Assembly: GCA_035534635.1 (NCBI GenBank)
Contig: DATLRP010000032.1
Location: 14,236-78,235 of the forward strand
Source of the DNA: Telmatobacter sp035534635
GTDB taxonomy: Bacteria; Acidobacteriota; Terriglobia; Terriglobales; Acidobacteriaceae
Direction: 5' to 3'
DNA length: 64,000 bases
In this document: piece by piece, positions 26,458 through 34,596 of the stretch
Layout: each line of letters starts with the position of its first letter
How positions within the stretch are numbered: position 1 is the first letter of the stretch
Notes under the pieces: model-generated
Databases searched by the model: none
Seen by the model: only the letters and a program-made list of their open reading frames with translations
What the model was told of the DNA's origin: nothing
Program-made: the position numbers and the translations under genes

Positions 26458-27230
26458 GCGTCCTCCTTATGCGCGGTTTGCGCGGCCGCGCGGCCGGTAA
26501 TCATGGTGCGGGTGCGCCGCCAGAAGCCCGCCAGCGTAATCATGGCGAGATGGATGACCAGGAAAACCACCAGCGCGACCGTAACGAAGAGATGCAGCGT
26601 GCGCGCCGTTTGCCGTCCGCCCAGCAGAATCACGGTTTCCGGAAAGCTGGCCGTGAACGCGGGCGACATGGCAAGTCCCGTCCAGATGACCAGCGGAAAG
26701 AGAACAAAGATGACGATGAGATAAGCCGTGCGCTGCACCGCGTTGTAGGAGTGGGCATCGTCTGCGCCGGGAGGCGCGCGGCGAAAAAATCTGGCGAAGC
26801 TCATGCGCGGGGATGTGCCGCCGCGGTCTTCGCGCCCCGGCAGCATCTCGCGCCGAAAGTGCCCGCGGAACAATCCCCACAGCACATACACCAGGCCGGT
26901 GAGCACCACAACCCATGCCGCCTCAAAATGGAGAGCGCGGCTCCAGCCGTTCTGGTCGGGCATCACGTAGCCGTAGCCGGTGGGTACGGTATCGCGCGAG
27001 GAGGGGATGGGCAGCGTGAAAAGCGGCTTGGTGTTTACGTTGCCGACCTCGCCCAGATAAAAACGCGGATGGGAGATGATAATCTCGCCGCCGCTGACGA
27101 GCAGCGCAAGAAAAGCCAGGACGGTGAGCCAGTGCGTCACGCGGACGATGGCTGCGTGCCGTGGCGAATCCGGTTTAAGGCCCGAGTCTGCGGCTGACAC
27201 AGCGGAAGCATAGCACAAGGGCCGGCGCAT
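26454..27230 (-). CDS. Membrane cytochrome b subunit partner of the molybdoenzyme
   Basis: Four-helix di-haem cytochrome b of the formate dehydrogenase gamma/Ni-Fe hydrogenase type, expected to pass electrons between the quinone pool and the periplasmic molybdoenzyme encoded next. Helices with candidate haem His: VRVTHWLTVLAFLALLVSG, LHFEAAWVVVLTGLVYVLWG, a third in TAYLIVIFVLFPLVIWTGLA and the last in LHLFVTVALVVFLVIHLAM. The start at 27230 (MRRPLCYASAV) is preferred because a longer frame from 27296 would overlap a stem-loop at 27251-27284; a GTG further in is also possible. About 258 residues. Coupled by ATGA to the downstream gene. Confidence 0.9.
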   Translation of the reverse strand: MRRPLCYASAVSAADSGLKPDSPRHAAIVRVTHWLTVLAFLALLVSGGEIIISHPRFYLGEVGNVNTKPLFTLPIPSSRDTVPTGYGYVMPDQNGWSRALHFEAAWVVVLTGLVYVLWGLFRGHFRREMLPGREDRGGTSPRMSFARFFRRAPPGADDAHSYNAVQRTAYLIVIFVLFPLVIWTGLAMSPAFTASFPETVILLGGRQTARTLHLFVTVALVVFLVIHLAMITLAGFWRRTRTMITGRAAAQTAHKEDA

Positions 27231-27250
27231 TCTCGCCGCGGATGAACGAA

Positions 27251-27284
27251 GGGCCCGGAGCGGCTTCGCGCGCGCTCCCGGCCC
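27251..27284 (-). terminator. Probable terminator of the S10 peptidase gene
   Basis: On the minus strand GGGCCGGGAGCG pairs with CGCTCCGGGCCC with one mismatch across a 10-base loop, followed by TTCGTTC. It lies 26 bases after the S10 peptidase stop and just before the cytochrome b start, separating the two transcription units. The T-tract is weak. Confidence 0.55.
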
Positions 27285-27309
27285 TCGCTGTTGCATGCTG
27301 CTGTCGCGC

Positions 27310-28947
27310 TTACTGGCCGCCGTTTTCCGTGCTGCGGATGAAGTCGGCGGTCTGCTGGTGGAGTTCCTTCAGGGCCGAAGTGGTCACGTAGACCATGTGG
27401 CCGGTCTCAAAGAAGTGGTAGGTGATGTTCTTGTCGAGCGAGGCGGGAATCGGCAGATGCTTGTCCTCATAGGTTGCGCCAAAGTAGGTGCAGCCCAGGT
27501 CGAAGTAGCCGCCCATCAGCAGAATGTGCAGCTTCGGGTTGCGCTTCATGGCCATGGCCAGGTCGGGTATCACGTTGGTGCTGGAGTCCCATCCGCGAAG
27601 GCCCGGCGGCTTGTGGCGCATGTCCCAGTTGAAGTCCGGTCCGTAGGCACTGGGCTTGTAAGTCTCGTTCTCGCCGTACTTCAGCGTCTGGCGCACGTAC
27701 TGGTTGATGGCTGTGTCATAGGGCGAGGTCAGCGCGTCGGTAAACGGGTCATACTGCGCGGACTCGCTCAGCGGATCGACATCGGGGCCCTCATACCGCG
27801 TGTCCAGCCGGCCGGTGGTGATGCCCATCTCCGACTGCAGCTCTTTGGAAAACTCGCCGCCGCTCACGCGCAGGTTCGCCTTGATCCAGTAGGCCGCGGG
27901 AACGCCGGTGAAGCTCTCCAGCTTTTCGGCAACCTGCTTCTTGCCGGCCTCGGAGAGGTCTGAGCCCTGCAGCAGCGCGCTTGCATAGGGACCCACGGCG
28001 AACTGCTCCACGGACTTGAGCCACGGCTGCAGCTGCGCGGGCTGGTTGGGCACGTGGTGGTGATACCAGGCCGTGGCCGCCATGGACGGCAGGGCCAGGA
28101 AGTAGCCATTGTCGGTGCCGGGGTTGCCCTGGGGGTCGTCGGCGCTGTCGTCAAAGCTCAGAATCTGCGAAAGGAAGATGGAGCCGTTCAGGTCCAGGTG
28201 CCGCTCCAGCAGATTGGTCAGCACCGCGGTGCGCGTGGTGCCGTAGCTCTCGCCGAAGAGATACTTGGGCGAGTTCCAGCGGTTGTACTTAGACAGGAAG
28301 CGGAGGATGAAGCGGTTGAAGGCGTGGGCGTCCTGATCCACGCCAAAGAAGGCCTTGCCGGCGTCCTTGCCGTAGACGCGGCTGAAGCCCGTTCCCGGCG
28401 CATCAATAAACACCAAATCGCTCACGTCGAGCAGGCTGTTGGAATTGGGCTCGAGGGTGTACGGCGCGCCCTCCTGGCGGGTCGCGTCCTGGGGCACCAC
28501 GATGCGCTCCGGGCCGAATGCGCCCATGTGCAGATACATGGTGGAGCTGCCGGGGCCGCCGTTATAGAGAAAGGTGATGGGCCGGTGCGCCGACGGGTTC
28601 TTTTCAAAGTAGGCCACGTAAAAGATGCGCGCCGTGGCCGGCTGGTCCTGGGGTTTGGCGTGGGTGTCGACGGTGGCGTCGGAAAGATAGTGGCCATCCA
28701 GGCCGATCATGGCGTCCTGCGCGTCCGTGGAGCCGACGGTGAGCGTGCCGGCGACAGCGCGGTAGGCGATGGGTTTGCCGTCCACCGTCACCGAGCCTTC
28801 GGTGACGGAGTCGGGGGGGATGACTGTGGGGGCGGCTTTGGCTGTGTCGGGCTTTGCATGCGTGTTGCTCTGCGCCACGGCCAACGGCGCGGCCGCCAGG
28901 CCCGCTGCCAGCAGAACCATCCAGGTTCGTGGAATGCGCTTCATCAT
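27310..28947 (-). CDS. S10 family serine carboxypeptidase-like protein, secreted
   Basis: Alpha/beta-hydrolase-fold peptidase, exported. Start at 28947 or 28944 (MKRIPRTWMVLLAAGLAAAP) gives a clear signal peptide cut near AVAQ; an upstream start at 29004 adds a non-signal stretch. The oxyanion/substrate segment ITFLYNGGPGSSTMYLHMG, the nucleophile Ser (about residue 234) in LFGESYGTTR, the Asp region LLMGGYFDLGCTYFG and the His in YHFFETGHMVY fit the S10 triad. About 545 residues, monocistronic, with a terminator-like hairpin downstream. Acidobacteria often carry several such secreted peptidases. Exact specificity unknown. Confidence 0.92.
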   Translation of the reverse strand: MMKRIPRTWMVLLAAGLAAAPLAVAQSNTHAKPDTAKAAPTVIPPDSVTEGSVTVDGKPIAYRAVAGTLTVGSTDAQDAMIGLDGHYLSDATVDTHAKPQDQPATARIFYVAYFEKNPSAHRPITFLYNGGPGSSTMYLHMGAFGPERIVVPQDATRQEGAPYTLEPNSNSLLDVSDLVFIDAPGTGFSRVYGKDAGKAFFGVDQDAHAFNRFILRFLSKYNRWNSPKYLFGESYGTTRTAVLTNLLERHLDLNGSIFLSQILSFDDSADDPQGNPGTDNGYFLALPSMAATAWYHHHVPNQPAQLQPWLKSVEQFAVGPYASALLQGSDLSEAGKKQVAEKLESFTGVPAAYWIKANLRVSGGEFSKELQSEMGITTGRLDTRYEGPDVDPLSESAQYDPFTDALTSPYDTAINQYVRQTLKYGENETYKPSAYGPDFNWDMRHKPPGLRGWDSSTNVIPDLAMAMKRNPKLHILLMGGYFDLGCTYFGATYEDKHLPIPASLDKNITYHFFETGHMVYVTTSALKELHQQTADFIRSTENGGQ

Positions 28948-29148
28948 GGGTGAAAAGGATCTCCTGCAAGGAAACTCGTTCGTGCCCGGAGTATACCGGA
29001 CCACGGCGAAACGGCGAATCGCAATGCGGCGCAGGCCTGAGCCGAGGCGCGCAGGGTACGAATGGCACGTCGAAAAGCGCTTCTACATCGAATGTGTGAT
29101 TTCGCCGCGCAGCGCATCCGGGGTTTAATGCTTGTGAGGGAGAGACCT

Positions 29149-29469
29149 ATGGCCGCTATTGCCCGTGAAGAAACTTACCGCACCGCGATCGACATGGCGG
29201 TGTCAGAACTGGACCAGCTGTCAGAAGCGATGGAAAATCTGGTGGTGCGCAAATCGCGTCTGGAGAAGGCGAGCGAGGGCCTGAAGCTCCTGCTTGGTGC
29301 GATGGACACTCGGATGGATTCGCGCCCGATGGAAGAGCCGAACGCCCCCATGCCCCCACGGGAGATGGCGCCTCAAGGCAACTTTGCGCCGAACGGGATG
29401 ATGCCGCCCGGAGAATTTTCTCCGGTGATGCGCTTCCCTGACCGGGCCGAGCAACCGCGGGCCGAGTAA
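29149..29469 (+). CDS. Small coiled-coil protein of unknown function
   Basis: A 106-residue protein I do not recognise. The ATG at 29149 follows GAGGGAGAG at 29136-29144; ATG at 29128 is less likely. Residues 5-55 form a helix with heptad spacing (AIDMAVSELDQLSEAMENLV, KSRLEKASEGLKLLLGAM), suggesting a coiled coil. The second half is Pro/Met-rich and disordered (PPREMAPQGNFAPNGMMPPG). No signal or membrane segment. It lies divergent from the S10 peptidase and convergent with the S8 peptidase. Confidence 0.7.
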   Translation: MAAIAREETYRTAIDMAVSELDQLSEAMENLVVRKSRLEKASEGLKLLLGAMDTRMDSRPMEEPNAPMPPREMAPQGNFAPNGMMPPGEFSPVMRFPDRAEQPRAE

Positions 29470-29522
29470 TCCGCCCTCCGCGGAAGCGGGCCCAAACCCA
29501 CACTCGCAACCCGAACTCTTGC

Positions 29523-29552
29523 CCGCGCGCGAGGAGCAATCCTCGTGCGCGG
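29523..29552. terminator. Strong GC hairpin with GCAA tetraloop between convergent genes
   Basis: CCGCGCGCGAGGA pairs with TCCTCGTGCGCGG over 13 bp (one G-T wobble), closed by a GCAA tetraloop of the stable GNRA class. It sits between the 3' ends of the small coiled-coil gene and the S8 peptidase gene. No T-tract follows on either strand, so it may act as a 3'-end hairpin or a Rho-assisted terminator. Confidence 0.5.
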
Positions 29553-29615
29553 AGCCGCGTCTGCGGCCTACCGGCGGCGTGGCAGTCGCATTTGGGCCGC
29601 GGAAGGGCGCCAGTC

Positions 29616-31520
29616 CTATTGCACCGCCTTGGCCGAGCTGCTCTCCATCTGTTTCAGCAGCTCCACGGATCGCTTCTCGTCGATGTTGTGTCGCCGTCCA
29701 TCTGCGCTGGCCGTCGATCCGGCAACAATCAGGTGGACAGTTTGCTCCGGGGTCAGCTTCGGGTCGAGCGCAATCAGCTTCGCCGCCAGGTTCACCGTGT
29801 TCGGCGATGCCATGGACGTGCCCGACATCCGCAGCTTCTCTCCGCCGGGCACCACTGACTGCACCTGGTAGCCGTCCGCATCCACCTTCACCGTCGGTCC
29901 ATAGCTGGTAAAGCTCGCCTCGTCGCCCGCCTGGTCCACCGCTCCCACCGCCAGCATGTTGGGCAGCTTAAACGACGATGGAATGTCCTGAAGAAAGGTG
30001 CTGTTGCTGTCCGAATTGCCCGCCGCACAGATAAAGAGGATTCCGGGCGCGCTCTTGATCGCGTTGTAGAGCCCCTCCCTCTCGATGCCGAACAGTTTGG
30101 CGGCAATGGCTTTGCGATCGGCCGCATCTTTGCCCATGCCGTTCTTTTCCAGCGCCACCTCGTCGTCCTGCGGGCCGCCGCCCCAGCTCATGTTCACCAC
30201 CCGGATGTGGTTGGCCTTGAACCAGTCCACATACGCCTGATCGTCCTTGGCATCGCGCCGCGAGAGCTCCTCACTCGGCGGCAGCGGAACATTGTGCCAG
30301 TCAAAAGTGATTCTTCCCACGGCCAGCCGGATCGCCGGATTGCCTCGCGCCGCAATCCCCGCCACATGCGTCCCGTGCGAGTAGATCGCGAACAACTCGA
30401 TCTGCTCAATAAACTTTCCCACCTCCGACGCCGGAATGTGGGCAAGCTTCTTCCTCAGCGCCGTTGCTTCAGGGCTGTCGATGGAGAGCTGCAGATCGGA
30501 GAACCCCTTCAGCTCGCCAATCGTGCCTGGGAACTCCTTCTGCTGCTCCGGCGTCAGCGGGTAGAGATATCCGTGCGAGGGAAAGCCTTTCAGATCAAAC
30601 GCAATGTCGTGCGGATCGGCGCCCGGCGCCGGGTGGGCAACCGTGTACACGCGGCCCGGAAACAGCGAAAGATCGCTGCCCGAGTCCCAGATAGCCACGC
30701 GCACCGGAGTCAACTTGTCCGCCGCCGTAAGAGTCACCTCGCGCGCCGCCCAAATCTCCGGTTTCACCACGTTATTCGCCGCCACTTCCTTGCTCAGAAC
30801 GGCGTCCACAGCCGGCATCAGGGCCAGTTCGCGCATCAAATCGAGCCGGGCGCCGATCAGTCCCCAGGCCAAGTCGTTGCTCAAGTGGTGCGTCTTGGCC
30901 AGTGCCGGCTCCACGTTGGCTTGCACGCTGCCCATCACCAGCGCCGGCGTCACAATCTCCGCGCGGCTCTTCCCTTCCTTGATGCTGTCAGCCACCACTG
31001 CCCACGGAAGCGGTGTGATCTGCGCCGCGTAAGCCTTCTGAAAAGCCTGCACGTATTCCGGGCCCGTCGTCTTCCCCGTGGCGTCCTGCGCCTCGATCAT
31101 CGCCTTCGTCAGCAGCCCGGTCATCAGTTTGGCGTCGGGCTTGTCCTCGAGCGCGCGCAGCCTGGCAACGGTCTCCAGCGCATCCTTGTTGTCGCCGGCC
31201 AGCAACTGCAGATCCAGGCGCACGCCCAGCAGTTCGCGCATCGAGGCATGGTCCTCGATGTCGTAGTTCGCCAGAACCGAATCCACATCCGACTTCACCT
31301 TGGCCGCAAACACATTAAATGTGGCATCGTCGGACTTGAGCAGCCCCGTCGCCGTCCCGCTCACCTCGTAGTTGAATCGCGGAAGATCGGCTTCGGTTTT
31401 CACCACCTTCTTCGCTGTGGTTTGGGCAAGGCAGCGGGAAGCGGGCACGGAAACAACCCACAATGAGAGCAGCGCGAACAGCGCCAGGCCGAAGATCCTG
31501 AGGCGATTTCGATCGTTCAT
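29616..31520 (-). CDS. Subtilisin-like S8 serine peptidase, secreted
   Basis: Secreted endopeptidase. A signal peptide (LRIFGLALFALLSLWVVSVP) precedes about 230 residues of unrecognised N-terminal domain, then the catalytic domain: Asp279 in VAIWDSGSD, His382 in YSHGTHVAGIAARG, the oxyanion Asn in FICAAGNSDSN, and Ser569 in MSGTSMASPNTVNLA. Asp and His are about 103 residues apart, much more than in subtilisin (32), so there is a large insertion there. 634 residues. The upstream gap to the cold-shock gene is 247 bases and contains that gene's terminator. Confidence 0.93.
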   Translation of the reverse strand: MNDRNRLRIFGLALFALLSLWVVSVPASRCLAQTTAKKVVKTEADLPRFNYEVSGTATGLLKSDDATFNVFAAKVKSDVDSVLANYDIEDHASMRELLGVRLDLQLLAGDNKDALETVARLRALEDKPDAKLMTGLLTKAMIEAQDATGKTTGPEYVQAFQKAYAAQITPLPWAVVADSIKEGKSRAEIVTPALVMGSVQANVEPALAKTHHLSNDLAWGLIGARLDLMRELALMPAVDAVLSKEVAANNVVKPEIWAAREVTLTAADKLTPVRVAIWDSGSDLSLFPGRVYTVAHPAPGADPHDIAFDLKGFPSHGYLYPLTPEQQKEFPGTIGELKGFSDLQLSIDSPEATALRKKLAHIPASEVGKFIEQIELFAIYSHGTHVAGIAARGNPAIRLAVGRITFDWHNVPLPPSEELSRRDAKDDQAYVDWFKANHIRVVNMSWGGGPQDDEVALEKNGMGKDAADRKAIAAKLFGIEREGLYNAIKSAPGILFICAAGNSDSNSTFLQDIPSSFKLPNMLAVGAVDQAGDEASFTSYGPTVKVDADGYQVQSVVPGGEKLRMSGTSMASPNTVNLAAKLIALDPKLTPEQTVHLIVAGSTASADGRRHNIDEKRSVELLKQMESSSAKAVQ

Positions 31521-31673
31521 TGACTATTTCTCCCTGGAAATTGGGGCAAATCTTGTGTGCCGCTGATTGTAGGCGACGAGGGAGCTGTCTGCCAGTGCGG
31601 GTTTCGCTCAGGCAAAACAGCCGCGCTCCAAAGCGCCGAACCTTCGCCTCCAGGTTTAAGGGCCTCGGCGCCC

Positions 31674-31713
31674 AAAACGCAAAACGAGGACCGGGATTAG
31701 CTCCCGACCCTCG
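31674..31713 (-). terminator. Intrinsic terminator of the cold-shock gene
   Basis: On the minus strand CGAGGGTCGGGA pairs with TCCCGGTCCTCG over 12 bp (two adjacent wobble pairs) with a GCTAA loop, directly followed by TTTTGCGTTTT. The wobble pairs become mismatches on the other strand, so the element is oriented to end the cold-shock transcript, whose stop codon is about 55 bases upstream. Confidence 0.8.
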
Positions 31714-31767
31714 CTTGTGCTCGCTTCTGTTTGCTGGATTCTGCCGGAATCCGGCATTTCGGGGGGT

Positions 31768-31968
31768 TTAGAGCGGCTGAACGTCGGCCGCCTGCCAGCC
31801 CTTGGGCCCCTTCACCACGTTAAATTGCACGGCTTGGCCTTCCTGCAGGCTCTTGAACCCGGACGAGTTGATTGCAGAGTAATGCACGAAGACATCTTCG
31901 CCGTTCTGACGCGAGATGAAGCCGAAGCCCTTCGCGTCATTGAACCACTTCACAGTACCTTGTTCCAT
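31768..31968 (-). CDS. Cold-shock protein (CspA family)
   Basis: Single-stranded nucleic acid-binding protein of 66 residues, an RNA chaperone. The start at 31968 (MEQGTVKWFNDAKGFGFI) matches the family N-terminus; a longer frame adds 17 residues of leader. RNP1 is KGFGFI and RNP2 is DVFVHY, and the protein ends VKGPKGWQAADVQPL. The next gene, transcribed away, starts 274 bases upstream, leaving room for the long leader usual in csp genes; no clear promoter could be fixed. Confidence 0.96.
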   Translation of the reverse strand: MEQGTVKWFNDAKGFGFISRQNGEDVFVHYSAINSSGFKSLQEGQAVQFNVVKGPKGWQAADVQPL

Positions 31969-32242
31969 TGTGGTTGTATTTCCTGGATTGAATTGCGCTG
32001 GATGAATCGGAGCGACCACTGGCAGAATCTTGCTTGGTTGGGCGAGTGCTGCTCACGCCCGGTTCGGTTCTAACGCTGGCGGTAGTGTAGCATTGGTGGG
32101 GAAAAACCGGACACGAAAGTTGGCCCGCGACCGGCTGTGAGTCTTCCTGATCGCGGAAACTGGTCCAAAATCTGTGCGTTAGCGAGCTCCGCGTGCCGAG
32201 CGTTAGCCCGCCTCGACAAGCGTGCTCCGGCAGAAGGTTGGA

Positions 32243-33622
32243 ATGGCCACCGATCCTGTTCCGGAGCTGCTTGCCCAGGCCACGCGCACCCTCGAGGCCG
32301 GCTTTGCCGGGCTGCCCGAGTTCACCCCCGCGCACCCCTCGGCCGCCGACCCGGCGGCGATGCTGGCCGTGCTGGAGGAGGCGGCGCGGCGGCTGAGCGA
32401 AAACTACCCCTACTTCCATCCCCTTTATGCCGGGCAGATGCTCAAGCCGCCGCATCCGGTGGCGCGGGCGGCTTACGCGCTGGCGATGAAACTCAATCCG
32501 AACAACCATGCGCTGGACGGCGGCCGCGCCAGCTCCGCCATGGAAGTGGAGGCCGTCGGGCAGATTGCGCGGATGTTCGGCTGGGCGGATCCGTTCCTGG
32601 GCCACCTGACCTCCAGCGGCACAATCGCAAACCTTGAAGCCCTTTGGGTTGCCGGTCGGCTTGCCCCCGGACGGCGCATTCTGGCCAGCGAACAGGCGCA
32701 TTACACCCATGAGCGCATCTCCGGAGTGCTGCAGTTGCCCTTTGCGGCGGTTCCGGCCGACAGCGCAGGCCGCATGCGCCTGGAAGTTCTCGAAGACGAG
32801 CTGCGCAAGGGGGATGTGGGCACAGTGGTCGCGACGCTGGGCACAACGGCGATTGGCGCCGTGGACCCGCTGCCGGAGATTGTGGGGCTGCGCAGGACGT
32901 ACGGCTTCCGCATTCATGTGGATGCGGCCTACGGCGGCTATTTCCGGCTGATTGCGGCGGAGCTGGACGCGCCTGCGCGGCAGGCCTACGAGTCCATCCA
33001 CCAGGCCGATTCAATTGTGGTGGACCCGCACAAGCACGGCTTGCAGCCCTATGGATGCGGCTGCGTGCTCTTTCGCGATCCCGCGGTGGGCCGATTTTAC
33101 AAGCACGACTCGCCCTACACCTACTTCACGTCGAAGGAGCTGCACCTGGGCGAGATTTCGCTGGAGTGCTCGCGCGCCGGAGCTGCGGCCGTGGCACTGT
33201 GGGCCACGCAGCGGCTGCTGCCTTTGGAGCCGGGCGGTGAGTTTGCGCGGGGATTGGCGCTGGGCCGGGCTGCGGCGCTCGAGCTGGACCGCCGCCTGCG
33301 CGCCGACCAGCGCTTTGTCCCCCGAGCCGCCGGACCGCCGGAGCTGGACATTGTGGTGTGGAGGATGGCGGCGGCCACGCCGGAAGAGGCTTCGCGGCGT
33401 GCTGAATCGATTTTTAAGGCATGTTCAGCGCGCGATTTGCATCTGGCCCTTGTACAATTGCCGCAATCGTGGTTTCAGGGTGCGGCGGGGCCCGCGGGCG
33501 GCCCGGATTACGGAACCTGCATGCGCTCCGTGCTGATGAAGCCTGAGCACGCCGAGTGGCTCCAGGCACTTTGGGATAGACTGATGGCTGCCTGCCAAGA
33601 GGGAGTGGGGGGGTCGCGTTGA
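32243..33622 (+). CDS. PLP-dependent group II amino acid decarboxylase
   Basis: Pyridoxal-phosphate decarboxylase of the aspartate-aminotransferase fold (glutamate, tyrosine, DOPA and diaminobutyrate decarboxylase group). From 32243 (MATDPVPELLAQ) it has 459 residues. Landmarks: GHLTSSGTIANLEALW binding the cofactor phosphate, the Asp in IHVDAAYGGYF, and the Schiff-base Lys in VDPHKHGLQPYGCG. LSENYPYFHPLYAGQMLKPP is a typical N-terminal segment. Substrate cannot be told. Its TGA shares its A with the ATG of the next gene (TGATG), so it is translationally coupled to the aldose epimerase-like gene, an odd pairing. A GTG at 32222 is a less likely start. Confidence 0.92.
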   Translation: MATDPVPELLAQATRTLEAGFAGLPEFTPAHPSAADPAAMLAVLEEAARRLSENYPYFHPLYAGQMLKPPHPVARAAYALAMKLNPNNHALDGGRASSAMEVEAVGQIARMFGWADPFLGHLTSSGTIANLEALWVAGRLAPGRRILASEQAHYTHERISGVLQLPFAAVPADSAGRMRLEVLEDELRKGDVGTVVATLGTTAIGAVDPLPEIVGLRRTYGFRIHVDAAYGGYFRLIAAELDAPARQAYESIHQADSIVVDPHKHGLQPYGCGCVLFRDPAVGRFYKHDSPYTYFTSKELHLGEISLECSRAGAAAVALWATQRLLPLEPGGEFARGLALGRAAALELDRRLRADQRFVPRAAGPPELDIVVWRMAAATPEEASRRAESIFKACSARDLHLALVQLPQSWFQGAAGPAGGPDYGTCMRSVLMKPEHAEWLQALWDRLMAACQEGVGGSR

Positions 33623-34593
33623 TGGGGAGCGCCGAGGTAAGAGCAGGTACGGAAGAAAACGTTCTCATCCGTGCGGGAAGCTGCTCCCTTTCCCTCCTGC
33701 CTCATTTGGGCGGAAAGATCGCCTCGCTTCGCCTGGGCAATCAGGAACTGCTCCAGGCTCCGCTTGCAACACCCGCCGCGCGCACCCGCTCCATGACCTT
33801 TGACGCAGCCGACGCCAGCGGGTGGGATGAATGCCTGCCCTCCGTGGCCGCGTGCAGCGTTCAAACACCTGCCGGAACAGCCGAGATTCCCGACCACGGC
33901 GACCTGTGGCGCGTGGCCTGGCAGGTGACCCGGGCAGACGAGCACTCAACGACGCTTACCGGCGCATGTTTCTCCCTGCCGCTAAGGCTGGAACGCACGC
34001 TGACGCTTTCTGAAACCGAGTCCGGCTGCCGGATTGCCTTGCGGTACGCCGTCACCAACACGGGCACGCACGCGGTGCCGTGGTCCTGGGCCGCGCATCC
34101 TTTATTTGTGGCCGAAAAGGGCGACCGGATCGAGCTGCCGGAGACGATCAGGACCATGCGGCTGGAGGGCTCGGGCGGCAACAGGCTGGGCAAGTGCGGC
34201 GACACGGTGGCGTGGCCGCTGGCGCGGCTCGCCAATGGCGGAGAGGCCGACCTGAGCACGGCCGAGGCGGCCGATTCCGGCATCGGCGACAAGCTCTTTG
34301 CCGGGCCGCTGGGACCGGAGGAGAACTGGTGCGAGATTCTTCGCCCGCGCGCCGGAGTGCGCATCCGCATACGCTTCGACCCCGCCTGCACCCCCTATCT
34401 GGGCCTGTGGATCTGCTACGGCGGATGGCCCGAGCGGCCCGGAACGAAGCAGGTCTGCATCGCTCCGGAACCCTGCACGGCGCCCGTCGATTCGCTGGCG
34501 CAAACCGGCTCCTGGTCGCACACGCTCGCACCCGGCGCATGCTTTCGCTGGCCGATGGACGTGGAACTGGAGACCTTGGAGGGGGCGATCTGA
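33622..34593 (+). CDS. Aldose 1-epimerase / galactose mutarotase-like protein
   Basis: Beta-sandwich protein of the galactose mutarotase-like superfamily, 323 residues. The N-terminal segment ENVLIRAGSCSLSLLPHLGGKIASLRL and the central SWAAHPLFVAEKGDRIELP, with the likely catalytic His, are family-like, but the match to canonical GalM is weak and it may be an aldose epimerase-related protein with another sugar. The start ATG at 33622 overlaps the decarboxylase stop by one base, with GGGAGTGGGG upstream. Galactokinase follows after 3 bases, which supports a role in converting beta- to alpha-galactose before phosphorylation. Confidence 0.85.
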   Translation: MGSAEVRAGTEENVLIRAGSCSLSLLPHLGGKIASLRLGNQELLQAPLATPAARTRSMTFDAADASGWDECLPSVAACSVQTPAGTAEIPDHGDLWRVAWQVTRADEHSTTLTGACFSLPLRLERTLTLSETESGCRIALRYAVTNTGTHAVPWSWAAHPLFVAEKGDRIELPETIRTMRLEGSGGNRLGKCGDTVAWPLARLANGGEADLSTAEAADSGIGDKLFAGPLGPEENWCEILRPRAGVRIRIRFDPACTPYLGLWICYGGWPERPGTKQVCIAPEPCTAPVDSLAQTGSWSHTLAPGACFRWPMDVELETLEGAI

Positions 34594-34596
34594 CCC

